A DNA stretch of 17,698 nt, taken from NCBI GenBank assembly GCA_013054445.1, contig JAAMPI010001214.1, positions 1-17,698 on the forward strand, given 5' to 3'. The DNA comes from Cudoniella acicularis (lineage: Eukaryota > Ascomycota > Leotiomycetes > Helotiales > Helotiaceae). Positions 7,801-17,698 of the stretch are shown piece by piece. The notes beneath the pieces were generated by a model. That model did not search any database, was not told the origin of the DNA, and worked only from the letters and a program-made list of their open reading frames with translations. Within the stretch, counting starts at the first letter, position 1, and the number at the start of each line of letters is the position of its first letter. Position numbers and translations under genes: made by a program.

Positions 7801-8147
7801 AGGCTTATTTATATAAGGGAGTTAAGAATATCGTAGGGTAGTATCTCGCTTGTTAAAAGGGCAAGAAAGCCTGATGATGCCTCGCACACCCTCGCTTAAC
7901 TGCCTGAACATCGTAATTTATGCCTTGTTGCCTGATGCTAAAATAAACGTACCCCCGACGACACACGATCCCAATATTAATAACGAGAATTCATCTTTCA
8001 TCTCGGCGTCAAACCTCCTCAAGATTACCGTGACATTTTCTCCTGCATACCAGGAATCTGCAATCAATCACCAGTCCTAGGCGGATCGCCCAAGTCTTCG
8101 TTATTAGGCGTAAATTTGCTCAGAGCTTTGAGGCGCTTCGCCGAAAC
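7801..8147 (+). promoter_or_regulatory. 5' flanking region of the large DUF6590 gene
   Basis: No clear promoter box was identified. A 76-codon frame (7850-8080) begins with a TTG and is not counted as a gene. The context just before ATG 8148 (CGAAAC) has A at position -3, acceptable for a fungal start. Confidence 0.25.
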
Positions 8148-11100
8148 ATGTCGACTCCTTCTTCCTCTTCCCCCTGGATTCTCGAACCCGAAACAAATCG
8201 ATGGTACATGAACTGGAAGGACGAATGTAATCAATACTTCTCTCTCTATTCGACCTACGTTAAGACTACTAATAAGAGAAGCTAGGAGGACAATTCGACA
8301 GTACTCGGACGAGCTAGAGGGATCATTTGTATTAACTAAGCAGCTAAACATGTAGGCTCGTATACTTACAGGTCTTTATATAATTATTATATACTGACTT
8401 ATAACTCTAGAAGTAGCTATGATAAACAGGATCCCTGTATCGTAGCTGACTCCTACCAGGAGGAACCTGTGAGCACGATCTCTTTATACGCAAAGTCCTC
8501 GAAGGAACACCACGATTCGGGTAGCTGCGAGCGTGCTAGTGATAGGAGGTCGTTACAAAAAATCGAGAGTTATAGCTCGGCCTCTGCTTCAGCTAGCAGG
8601 AGGGCTATTTCAGGTTACGACGATCACAGCGGCCTACGAGACGCCCAATACACAGCATCCCCAATTTCAGCTGTTAATGCTATAACCCGACAACCACAAA
8701 GCTCTGGGCCTAGCTTGTTATATTCAAGTCAACCTGTTATTCATGAAAGCCGGGCAGCCCTAACGACATCATGGCCTTCTATATCCGAGTCCACTCTAAG
8801 TGATAATATAGGTATACCCCAAAGTAGTCGAGATATAGATCAACAAGGCAGGCAAGCTATTTATAGCACTGATCGCCGCTATATAGTTGGCACGCCAGGC
8901 ATAGAAGAGAAACTCGATTCTAGATACCAGGTCAGGAATTATGACTATAAGAAATTCTTCCAGCCTGGGAGAGTTTTTAGTACCTTATGGACGGACCCAA
9001 CTTCTGAAAAGACGAACCAGAGTCAGACTTTTATTAGTGAAGTAAGGATAATCTAGTTTCCTTGATCCTTTATTGTTTTATTCTAAATATATACAGGCGT
9101 ATAATTATAAAACGGACTAAGTACCCTATTCTACTCTATTTTCTCTTTAAATTTTTTAAATTCGAATATGCTGACTTAGTAACCTTTAAGGTCATATACG
9201 GCGAGAAAGTACATACAAAAATTCGACGATTCGTTATTATTCAGCAGCGAGATAAATGTTATAATTGCCTACCTGTCACGACCTATGGGGGTCGTGGCTA
9301 TAAGAAATCCGGAATTGAGCTTAACGAACATAGCCAAATCTATAGCCATAAGTGTCCAAAGGAAGTCCAGGGCATGAAAAAGAAGCCATTAAAGGTGATC
9401 CTTTCCAAAACTGGTGATTCCTTGGAAGACACCTCGTTGATCAATTATGGCCGTATATATACCGTCGAAAGCAATGTCAAAGTCTTGGACGTTGGCGTGC
9501 TTGACGAGGAGTCTCAGAAGCGACTTCAGCGCTATTACCGTCAAGTTAACTTTTCTGAAGACCTACCTCTTGATTCGAAATCCCAGAGGGAAGAGGCGGA
9601 TCTTGCTGGTACAGGCACTAGCTTCTTATCGGTAGAGCAGAGCTACCAGTCCGATCATCAAAAAAGGAGCTTCACATCTACTCCAGGATTAATTTATACA
9701 AATCCATCTCAGTCGACTAGTAGCCAAAGCGAAACTCGTGTTAGCCCCCGCTACCCCGAAGAACCCAGTGTGGAGGGATCAGAAACTGTTACATCAAATT
9801 CGAGAAAAATCTCTTCGCTCGAGGATCGTTCCAAGGGAAAATCAACCGGTCTTCCTTCGGGCATATCTCGCTATTCCGCTTCTGAAGTTACCAGTAGTGA
9901 TTTTTTTACCACCCCAACTTCCACTCAAATAGGCGATCCCTTTGTTCCAGCGCAGCGCGGAAATATTGGCCTGGCGATTGGTAAAGAACCGACAGTCCCC
10001 CTCCCTAATCAGGCAATTGGAGTAGCCAACGTCGGTGATCTACACCCTTCAGTTGGACCCCTCAACATGCAAAACGCCGGTTCCTCAAACTTAGATCCAA
10101 GTTCACCTATTAGACAAGAGGCAGCCCAGCCATTTCATACCATCCCAACTCCAGAACTCTACCCTCGGAAGCCCCACCAAGCTCTCGATGGGTACCCCAG
10201 GGTTGATTTGAATAGCCGTGTGCATGAAAAGGGAGGAGATTATGCATCTATAGAAAGGCCAACTTCTTCTAGTTCTTCTATTGCTTCCACCTTACTTAGT
10301 ACCAGCGCGTCCAATTTCGATTCAGAAAGCTCGCTATCTTCTGTCATGAGCCGCACCAATTTAAGGGAACGATTAGTTGCTCTGTTATACGAAGAGGAGG
10401 AGCTACAATCTTTATACATTGATGCTTTATGCAAGACGACACCTGATAAGTTCGAGAGAAATCTCCGACGTGGGCTGGCGAAAATGTCAGTTAATCTTCG
10501 AAGTGAAGCAACATCTTCTCCAGAAAGGCAGACTGCGAAGATTATCCAAACTTTGTCGCGGAACGTTGCCCACATCATTCGAGGTAGACTCGAAGACGAA
10601 ACCGTTAATGAGTTGGAACACAAAACACTTCGCAAGAACGACGACGCAGATTCTGACGGCTCTAATGATGGGGACCTAGAACCAGCTGACGATTTAGAGG
10701 ATGATTTAGATGCTCTTAGGAATTTAGAGGCCTTCGTCCTGCGCTCAGATTCCATGAGGTTACTAAAGGATAGCCTTCGTCGCTTTATATACCCGGATCC
10801 TGCTCAGTTCGCATTATCCAAAACATGGCCGTTTAAGAAACCCAAAACCTCGTCCTGCCCTTTTCATTATGAGGTTAACTGGGATACACGAAAATATTTA
10901 TCTCTGTCTTTCCCGGCCAGCCAGAAGCTTGGAACTGTCCTTACACTTACAGGGAATGTAATTGACGCACAAGCTGCAAGTTGCCAGGATTATATCTCGG
11001 CGACTTGGAAAGGCATCGGCCCGCCTTTCCTCCAATGTCTTGAGATCTTGCTTCAGAATCTTAACAATAGCTCGAAAAACTGGGGTAAGCTATAGATTCC

Positions 11101-13349
11101 TTTTGTTCGTAGACTTCCTAACTCTTTATACAGTTATTAGACAGAAGTTGCCGAACGGTAATACCGAAATTATCCTTAAGAGCGACATAAACGATGAGGT
11201 TGTTGAAGATAACGATACACATTCTACGGACCTAGGCTACCGGTCTATCGAGAAAATAACAATTATAGCCACTCACGCTATACACAGCCAGATCATATCA
11301 ATCTTAGTTTGGATCTGTGCCGCAGTCAGGCCTTCTACCAATTCTGAGATCATGCTTTCTTCAGCAGTCATTGAAACAAGCCAGAAAAAAGACGGTACAA
11401 GCAAACTTAGTATTCGAATGAGTGCTTTAGAGGGTACTCCTCAGGGAGGAGGCACTTGTTGGCATTCAATACTTCCCTACGGTGTTATTGCGAAAGGTTT
11501 CCGAATCCGAGACAGGAAGCAGGGGCAAGGCCTAGAAATCTCTTTCGCTGATATGGCTCTTCTGAGTCATGCCCTCGACTTCGTAGAAGTCGAAGGTGGA
11601 CTCGTTCTTCACGGGTTACAGTCGTTGCTGATCCCTATAGAAGAACTCCGGGACGACAATGCACTACAGTGGCATTATGAGGATAAAAGACACCACAAAA
11701 AGCAAGGGCGCAGGACCTTGTTAAAAATTCTAAATGATAATGGTGGATTTCAATGGCTTAAAGAGCTTGATCCGCTTCAATTGAGTCAAAGAAGATGCTT
11801 TTTGGGGTGGGCTGAAGAGGCCGTGGTCGCCATGGGCACAGAATCTCATCTATCAACCAATATCAGATGGTCGGGGGCGAAAAGAGCACCTCGCATACAG
11901 CATATCAATACTCATACCTGGAACATCGGTGCCAGTGGTGCAGGTTTCGTAAATGCGTCGAAAGGATGGGTTCGAGAACGAGTCGCGATGCGAGGGAGGC
12001 TTACATTTGACTACGACAAAGACATCCACGACACGTTTAATGATGACGAGAAGAAGCATGTTATAGTGTATGACAACGGCACGAAAACAGCATGGTGTTT
12101 GCCCCAGCCAAACATCGTGCTTCACCTAGTTTATCGAATTCTTCTGCGACGGAATTACAGATTGTTTGATGGAGAGCATCCTACGGAACTGCAAGCTGTG
12201 CCTCCTGATATAGCATGCGGTGGAGAAGCCCTGAAGATCTTGAAAAGAAGCCTTCGTTATAGAGTTGTCAAGGACGAAACTGACGACGGAGTGGTGGAAG
12301 AGCCTCTTTCATGTACAATTAAGCAAGTCTGGCATTTGCTGAACACCATCAGGGACAAGCTGGAGTCTGTCGTAGACGAATTTGAGGATGTTGGGGAAGG
12401 ACCACCAAGGACTCTTTATGGAGTTGAACTTTCTGCGGTCCTTTTGATGTTACGAGGGATGCCAATCAGGAGAGCCGACGTTCATCAGCCGTGGGTACAT
12501 TTAACATCCGAGGAGCCACTGGTTCTATTTTGCAAAGGAATTGGACAGCCGATCATCCCGATTACTACTGATCAACTATGTCGCCCTTGGAAGACAGTTC
12601 CGCATGGCCAGAACTTTCTGGTTGCCACCGCTGCGGCCGTGAAGTATTTCCTACATCAGCAATACCAGGGACCGGATGGTTCTCGTCTCCATGCGAATCT
12701 CAAGTGGCTATATGGGAACTCACTCATCCAAAGCCACTCGAACCATCATGAACGCAAGCCTGTATCCCACGTACAATACATCCAATCAGTACGAGAGTGT
12801 TCACTAGACAAGCAATTACTAGGGAAAGTAAGGCTACGTCGCAACAGCTGCTTCATATTCTCAGGTTCTATGCCACGATTCGCTTGTTTGAAGCATGAGA
12901 GAAAGGTCCCCCGAAGGCGTTTGAAAAAGGACCCTCCGGCTCCCCAGTGTTCTGACATTAAGGGAAAATCTATTTTGTTGGAACCATTTGAATTCGAAAG
13001 CGCGAGCGGCAGTTCGCCTGATTCAGAAAGATATCTCGGATCTTCCCTGCACCGAAGCAATTCTACTTCAAGCCACGAATCGCAGGAGTATGTTGCAGAA
13101 GCTTCATTGGATGGAAACGTAGACGTTTTGCACCAACCCGTTAGGGCTACTATAAGTGTGCTAGTTGAACGCAGAGCAACCCAGCTTCAAAAGGGCGTTT
13201 CGTACCAGGCACAGGATATGCTGAACAGCATACCTAGATATGTGTTAGGGAGTGTCCCTAAAAGTCTTAAGCATAAGAAGCGAGCGAATCCGCTCCGAAA
13301 TATGAGACCTGAAGGAGACGAGTCACACACACAAGAAGCACGGACATGA
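8148..13349 (+). CDS. Large DUF6590-containing protein with conserved fungal C-terminal region (5 exons, 1629 aa predicted)
   Basis: Proposed exons are 8148-8226, 8282-8351, 8411-9041, 9191-11084 and 11134-13349. Introns of 55, 59, 149 and 49 bases have GT/AG ends and branch motifs (TACTAAT 8267-8273, CTGAC 8394-8398, CTGAC 9171-9175, CTAAC near 11118). The phases match, giving 1629 residues. The start MSTPSSSSPWILEPETNRWY resembles the N-termini of DUF6590 proteins. DUF6590 spans about 230-380: FFQPGRVFSTLW, GEKVHTKIRRFV, CLPVTTYGGRGYKK, then INYGRIYTVESNVKVLDVG. A Ser/Pro-rich linker (about 385-640) follows, then a helical part with an acidic block (744-768) and VLTLTG-VIDAQAA (842-856). 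The C-terminal region carries CWHSI (1000-1004), CFLGWAEEAV (1113-1122), TAWCLPQPNIVLHLVYRIL (1211-1229) and PLVLFCKGIGQPIIP (1353-1367). From memory, the C-terminal pattern recurs in uncharacterised fungal proteins, sometimes beside ankyrin repeats; none are visible here. Function is unknown. The last three exons are well supported, the first two tentative. Confidence 0.75.
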
Positions 13350-13653
13350 AGTTTGTGGGGAATTTTCTCAGCCGCCCGCATTGCTATAACAGCCATCTCT
13401 TTCTACGACACGGTGGATTGTCTATTTGTGTCAAGTGTTTCATATTGTGTCCTATTCCAGTCTTGGAAAGATCAAAGCATCATGATATGAAATGTAGGTG
13501 TATATAAAGAAATGAAATTTTGAAGTCGTTATGTATGGTTTTATATTTAGTCGATTCTTAGTTTAACGTAGGAAAAGCAATATTGATGAATGACTTTTAT
13601 AATTTCAGAATAGCTAAAATAATAGATTAAGCGTCTAAACAGACGCCTATATT
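13350..13653. other. Convergent 3' intergenic region
   Basis: These 304 AT-rich bases hold the 3' ends of two facing genes. No canonical AATAAA was found on the plus strand. The only structure seen is a small perfect hairpin next to the GH3 stop codon, listed separately. Confidence 0.4.
13631..13646. repeat. Perfect 6-bp hairpin just past the GH3 stop
   Basis: GCGTCT (13631-13636), loop AAAC, then AGACGC (13641-13646). It lies 8 bases beyond the GH3 stop codon and would sit in that gene's 3' untranslated region. It could be incidental. Confidence 0.4.
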
Positions 13654-16275
13654 TTACTCCACAACAAAACTAGCATTCCCCCTAATATCCCGACTCGAAC
13701 TCCCAACCAACACGACAAACTCCCCCGGTTCCACCACATACCTCATCCTCGTATCCCACAGCCCCAAATCCTGCACCTTGACATTTATATTCACCGTTTC
13801 CGTCTCCCCCGCTTTCACCAGCACCTTCTCAAAGCCCCTCAACTGCATATTCGGCACCTCAACACTGCTAATCACATCCTTAACATACAACTGCACTACC
13901 TCTTTTCCATCCCTGTTTGATGTATTCGTGATCTTCACCGTCGCTGTAATAATATCGTTCGCTTTCACACCCGTGGTCTTTGACAGCTCAACAGATGAGT
14001 ATTGGAATGTGGAATACGACTTCCCATATCCAAACTCATATAGAGGCTGAGGAGAATTCAAAACATACGAATGACCAAAAAGCAAACTCCCATTCTCAAA
14101 CACCCTTCCCGAATCAACGATTTGTCGCCCACTATTCAAATAATCATAAAACACAGGCGTGGTACCAATATCATCTGGGAATCCTACACTCAATTTCCCA
14201 CTCGGGTTCTCATCTCCAAATAGAATATCAGCGAGTGCATTGCCGCCTTCTTCTGAGGGGTAGAATTGCTGGATGAGTGCTGAGGCGCGAGTGGAAATCC
14301 AGGGTTCGGTGATGGGTTTCCCGCTGGAGAAGACGACGATGGTTGGTTTGCCTGTAGCTATTATTGCAGATACTAAGTGTGGCATGGCGCCAACGAGATT
14401 TAGGGAGGAAACGTCGACATGTTCGCCTGTTGTGGCGTTTAGACCGTTTCCGGTGGCGCCACCATTCCAGAGTTCGGTGTTGTCTCGCTTAAGATGGGGT
14501 TTAGTAGGGTGGAAAAGGGGGAGGGGTAAAGGTGTAGAGGAGGAGGGGAGACTTACGGTCCAAGTTCCGACGACGACGACGGCGATGTCGGCTGCTGAGG
14601 CGGCAGCTATGGCTTCAGGGAAGTCGGATTGGTCGTTTGACCAGCGTTCGCAGCCTTTGGTGTAGGTGACGACTGCGGGAGGTTAAGTGAGTGTCCATTT
14701 AAATGAAGCGTTGGGGAAGTACTAACCTCCTTTACTTGCAGCTTTTATACCCTTGTAAGGGGTTACACCTCGATATTGGCTCCCATTAATTACATAGTCT
14801 CCATACTATTTTCAATCAGCTCTCCCTCCAAAAACGTCAGAAATCCGTAACTCACATTCATAAAATCCCCCATCGGCCCAATAACCGTAATATTGGCCGT
14901 CTTCTTCAGCGGAAGCGTCTGATTCCTATTCTCCAACAAAACAATTGATTCCGCATCCAATTTCCTCGCTAGCGCAATATGCTCCGGTGTATGCATCACG
15001 GTATTCAGCTCATCAGCAGAAACTGCAAGGTAAGGATTCTCGAAAAGTCCCATAGTGAATTTTGCCCGCAAGAGGCGGGAGACGGCGGTGTCAACTACTT
15101 CTTGGCGGAGTTGCCCGGAGCGGACGAGAGAGGGGATGCCTTGGTAAGTGAATGCTCGGGTTCCGAGTTCGACATCGTTGCCTGCTTCTAGTGCCTGGGA
15201 GTGTTAGAAAATGCTATTCTTGTTGGGCATCAGAGGAGGAGGAGTTACGAATTTGACAGTGGCGTTCTTATCTCCTGATTTACACATTTTGAACACATCG
15301 CATACTCGATCTGTGCCCCCTGAATCACTGGTTACCCAGTATTTATATCCCCATTCGTCTCTTAGGATTTCTGTTAGGATATGGTAGTTGGTTATCATTG
15401 GTACGCCGTCATAAGATGAGTACGCAGACATGACGGAGTACGCTCCGGCGTCGATAATTTGCCGTTTGTACGATGGTAAATACGTAGTTCGAAGTTCTCT
15501 TTCCCCGCCATGAACGGGGCCAGTATTTAGACCTTGCTCGGGTGAGCCATACGCAGCAAAATGCTTGACGGTTGCACTGACATTTCCCCTTTGAAGCCCT
15601 GAGTCAAACCGTGAGTTTTCCACAGCAATCTGAAAGTTCAACAAAATAAGACTCACCAGTAACATAACTAAACCCCATTTCCCCAGCCAAAAACCCATCC
15701 TCCCCAAACATCTCCTCCACCCTTCCAAACCTCAATTCCCTCGCCAGATCCCCAAGCGGCGCAAAAATCTGACTAACCCCCAACGCACTCGCCTCCTTCG
15801 CAATAACCCCCGCCATCTCCTCCACCAATCCCAAATTCCACGAACAAGCATGTCCAATCGGCGAGTTAAAAATCGTCGCGTTAGCAATCCTTACCCCATG
15901 GATTCCTTCTGTTTGTACTAAAGCAGGAATTCCGAGAGTGGTGTTGTGAAGCAGGTAGTCTTGCCCGATTTTGATGTTTTCAGCGAGCCAGGAGGGTGGC
16001 ATCGTGTGCCCGACGTAGAATTGCCCGGAGTGGAGTTCGAGAACTTTGAGGCCAGCAGGAATAAAAGTATTATCGGTTAGGTTCATCCACATTGCTATGT
16101 CGCCTTCGCTTAGTTGGGAGAGTTTGTCTTCGAGGGTCATACGTGAGAGGAGGTCTTGGATGCGGTCTTCGATGGGGGCGTGGGGTTCTTTGTAGAGGGG
16201 AGTTGAGGTGTCATTTTGCGCGGTGGTGAGGGATGTGAAGATCGTGAAAATAATTGATGCAAGGAGGAGCTTCAT
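13654..16275 (-). CDS. Secreted glycoside hydrolase family 3 (beta-glucosidase/xylosidase-like), 6 exons, 778 aa
   Basis: Exons in transcript order are 16275-15657, 15598-15249, 15194-14856, 14805-14727, 14672-14557 and 14487-13654. Introns of 58, 54, 50, 54 and 69 bases keep frame throughout and restore family motifs across each junction (YVTG-LQRGN, FMN-YGDYV, WT-RDN). The signal peptide is MKLLLASIIFTIFTSLTTAQ (1-20). The N-terminal GH3 barrel shows QTEGIHGVR (121-129), RFGRVEEMFGED (182-193), KHFAAYG (218-224) and TSDSGG, where Asp298 is the expected nucleophile. The C-terminal domain includes GDENPSGKLS (593-602). A fibronectin-III-like end holds GKEVVQLYVKD (695-705). Glu523 in TTGEHVD is a candidate acid/base by position only. 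Length is normal for fungal GH3 enzymes. It should remove terminal beta-linked glucose or xylose outside the cell; the exact substrate cannot be read from sequence. Several N-glycosylation sequons are present. Confidence 0.93.
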
Positions 16276-17060
16276 GGCCGATGGAAGGAACACTCTTGGC
16301 GATCTCAATCCAGGAGTTTGGTCTTGGTGATCCCATCAAGCTCTGAGTCGTAAATATATTGAAGAACCATCCAAATATTGGGGTGAGATTCGTGCAGAGA
16401 AAGCTGACGAAATAGACTTTCAATATTCCAGAAAAGAAAAAAGAAATCAAATTTCGGGCCGGCCCTTTGATCCTGTCATGTATTTGGCACCTGCATCCCG
16501 GCTCGATCGGGTCTCGAAATGAGGCACAGTGGATGAATATCCCCTCACCGCCTTGTAGGGATCTATCCAGGCTGTATTTCATCTCGATATTTTATATTTC
16601 CCTACCGGAAATGTCGGCGGCGCCGAGGAAGCGTTATTTAATCAGAGTTCTTGATATGAAATTAGGATTGAAAATCCAACCTACAGGTACATGCCCTGAA
16701 GTTGACTTGAGTTTAACCGAAGACCGCTTTTATGGGGTCGCAGCGGGTATTCGCCGTGGCTTGTCAGCGCTCTTTTTTTTCCGGTTGGTAACGAACAAAT
16801 CTCGGGAGATTGTCTAGTCTCGATTGGTACAAGGGGAGAGGGGCGCGAATCTTGAAGTTGGCATGCAAGTTTGAGGCGTGGAAGTGATGTATAACACTGC
16901 TCGAAAAAGGGGCACAGTTTGAATCATCGTTTTAGAAACGGCACTTGATAGTGCGACATAGCTGCCGAATGACTTCTAAATATTTCCTTTCAAAGTCCGA
17001 GTGAAATGAAAGTCTAATTTGTGCCTATTAATTCCGTTGGCTCGCCCTGCGGTGAATCCC
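16276..17060 (-). promoter_or_regulatory. Intergenic region: GH3 promoter and PKS 3' flank
   Basis: Both flanking genes lie on the minus strand, so this 785-base gap combines the PKS 3' flank with the GH3 promoter. A TATA-like AATATATTTA (complement of 16351-16360) lies about 80 bases upstream of the GH3 ATG. I saw no well-matched cluster of carbon-repressor sites. Short open frames here have no recognisable motifs. Confidence 0.4.
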
Positions 17061-17698
17061 TCACCCTCCATTACTATCGGTGATAACCTTGAGCCTATCC
17101 TCCGCCACATATCTGGCGAATTTGCCCACATAAATTTGATCCTGCTCCTTGGTCTCTTGATCCCCCTTCTCATCACCAGCAAATCTTGTCGCTAGCCCCT
17201 TAGTCGCATGCTCACCTAAAGCATCCATACTGCCCTTCCCTAACATCTCCAAAACGCTGATATCGAAGCCGAATGTCGTTTTCCACCAACTGCGCATATC
17301 GATAGCAACAAGACTATCTAAGCCTGCATCTGCCAGAGACAACGATGTATCAATTTCCTCCTCGTCATCTAGGGGTCTGAGGAGTGATTCGTAGAGCTTT
17401 GCGCAGATCTGCTGCGCGAGGAAAGTTGCGCTGCTTTTCTGTGATAGTATTTCGGGATTCGCAGATGCGACTTTTAAGAAGTCACGAAGTTTGTTGTTTC
17501 CGCTGCTGGATTTGTCATTCGATCCATCGGAGGAGTTTTCTTGCTGGAAGATAGCCATGCGTCGGTCGTTTCGCCAAAGGTTGCAGTTCGAAGGGTCGGA
17601 ATAGCTTAGGGTTGAGCGAAGGCCAATTGCAAATTGAGAGAGGTTGCAAGATGGCATGGTGGAAGAAGTCTTGGAACCTCCAGATGTTATTGCAATAG
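17061..17698 (-). CDS. Type I (highly reducing type) polyketide synthase, C-terminal end with acyl carrier domain; runs off window
   Basis: The frame is open from the window edge to TGA 17063-17061, showing 211 complete residues of the C-terminus. The segment SQFAIGLRSTLSYSDPSNCN and the following WRNDRRMAIF match the linker after the ketoreductase in fungal highly reducing PKSs. A carrier domain (PF00550) follows, with LADAGLDSLVAIDMRSWW. Its Ser codon at 17315-17313 is the expected phosphopantetheine attachment site. The protein ends about 80 residues after that Ser, with no thioesterase, condensation or reductase domain. Product release would therefore need a separate enzyme, as is usual for highly reducing PKSs. 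Ketosynthase, acyltransferase and other domains lie beyond the right edge, so the product class and activity cannot be judged. An internal ATG at 17657 is only a Met codon within the frame. Confidence 0.9.
   Translation of the reverse strand, partial: IAITSGGSKTSSTMPSCNLSQFAIGLRSTLSYSDPSNCNLWRNDRRMAIFQQENSSDGSNDKSSSGNNKLRDFLKVASANPEILSQKSSATFLAQQICAKLYESLLRPLDDEEEIDTSLSLADAGLDSLVAIDMRSWWKTTFGFDISVLEMLGKGSMDALGEHATKGLATRFAGDEKGDQETKEQDQIYVGKFARYVAEDRLKVITDSNGG

Noticed and set aside
8170..8200. tRNA B-box-like sequence (GGTTCGAGAATCC on minus)
   Set aside because: One base too long for the consensus, no A box or cloverleaf upstream, and it overlaps the first exon reading WILEPE.
8064..8351. 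95-codon minus frame
   Set aside because: Opposite-strand shadow over the proposed first exons of the DUF6590 gene.
10240..10755. 171-codon minus frame, Ser-rich
   Set aside because: Mirror of the acidic and Ser-rich coding sequence of the large plus-strand gene.
14273..14665. 130-codon plus frame
   Set aside because: Antisense to GH3 exons 5 and 6 and the intron between them, whose phase and motifs are fully consistent.
14790..15071. Apparent early stop in GH3 after the FMN motif
   Set aside because: It lies past the GTGAGT donor at 14855; splicing to 14805 restores the family YGDYV motif, so the gene is not broken.
17061..17657. Stand-alone carrier protein starting at ATG 17657
   Set aside because: The frame continues open to the window edge with typical PKS linker sequence, so it is the end of a longer PKS.

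Overview
The window looks like an accessory stretch of a filamentous ascomycete (Pezizomycotina) nuclear genome. The evidence is a HET-domain gene, a DUF6590-type gene, a highly-reducing-type polyketide synthase (PKS) terminus, and short introns (mostly 49-69 bases) with GT/AG ends and CTRAY-like branch points. I cannot name the species; a leotiomycete is only a guess. No tRNA, rRNA or CRISPR array was seen. All gene models below were assembled by eye from reading frames and splice motifs.

Layout. Bases 1-429 (minus) hold the N-terminal part of a protein resembling fungal Tc1/mariner-type transposases, running off the left edge. An intact, intronless HET-domain gene follows at 677-2503 (plus). 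From about 2504 to 8147 lies a gene-poor tract of roughly 5.6 kb. It contains low-complexity repeats, several short hairpins, a motif repeated every 61 bases, a promoter-like TATA segment without a convincing gene, ATG-less or stop-interrupted coding relics, and a 120-base island of about 13% GC. Next is a large five-exon plus-strand gene at 8148-13349. It predicts 1629 residues: a DUF6590 region, a Ser/Pro-rich linker, an acidic helical region and a long conserved fungal C-terminal region without assigned function. Convergent to it is a complete six-exon secreted GH3 glycoside hydrolase on the minus strand (16275-13654, 778 residues). The right edge (17698-17061, minus) is the 3' end of a type I PKS, containing the last carrier domain and the stop codon.

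How the genes may relate. The HET gene and the DUF6590 gene belong to family types expanded in filamentous fungi. HET proteins are linked to self/non-self recognition; the second protein has no established role. The PKS and GH3 genes share a strand and lie 785 bases apart, so they could belong to one secondary-metabolite neighbourhood, but the sequence does not prove it. The transposase fragment and decayed tract beside the HET gene fit a rapidly evolving region.
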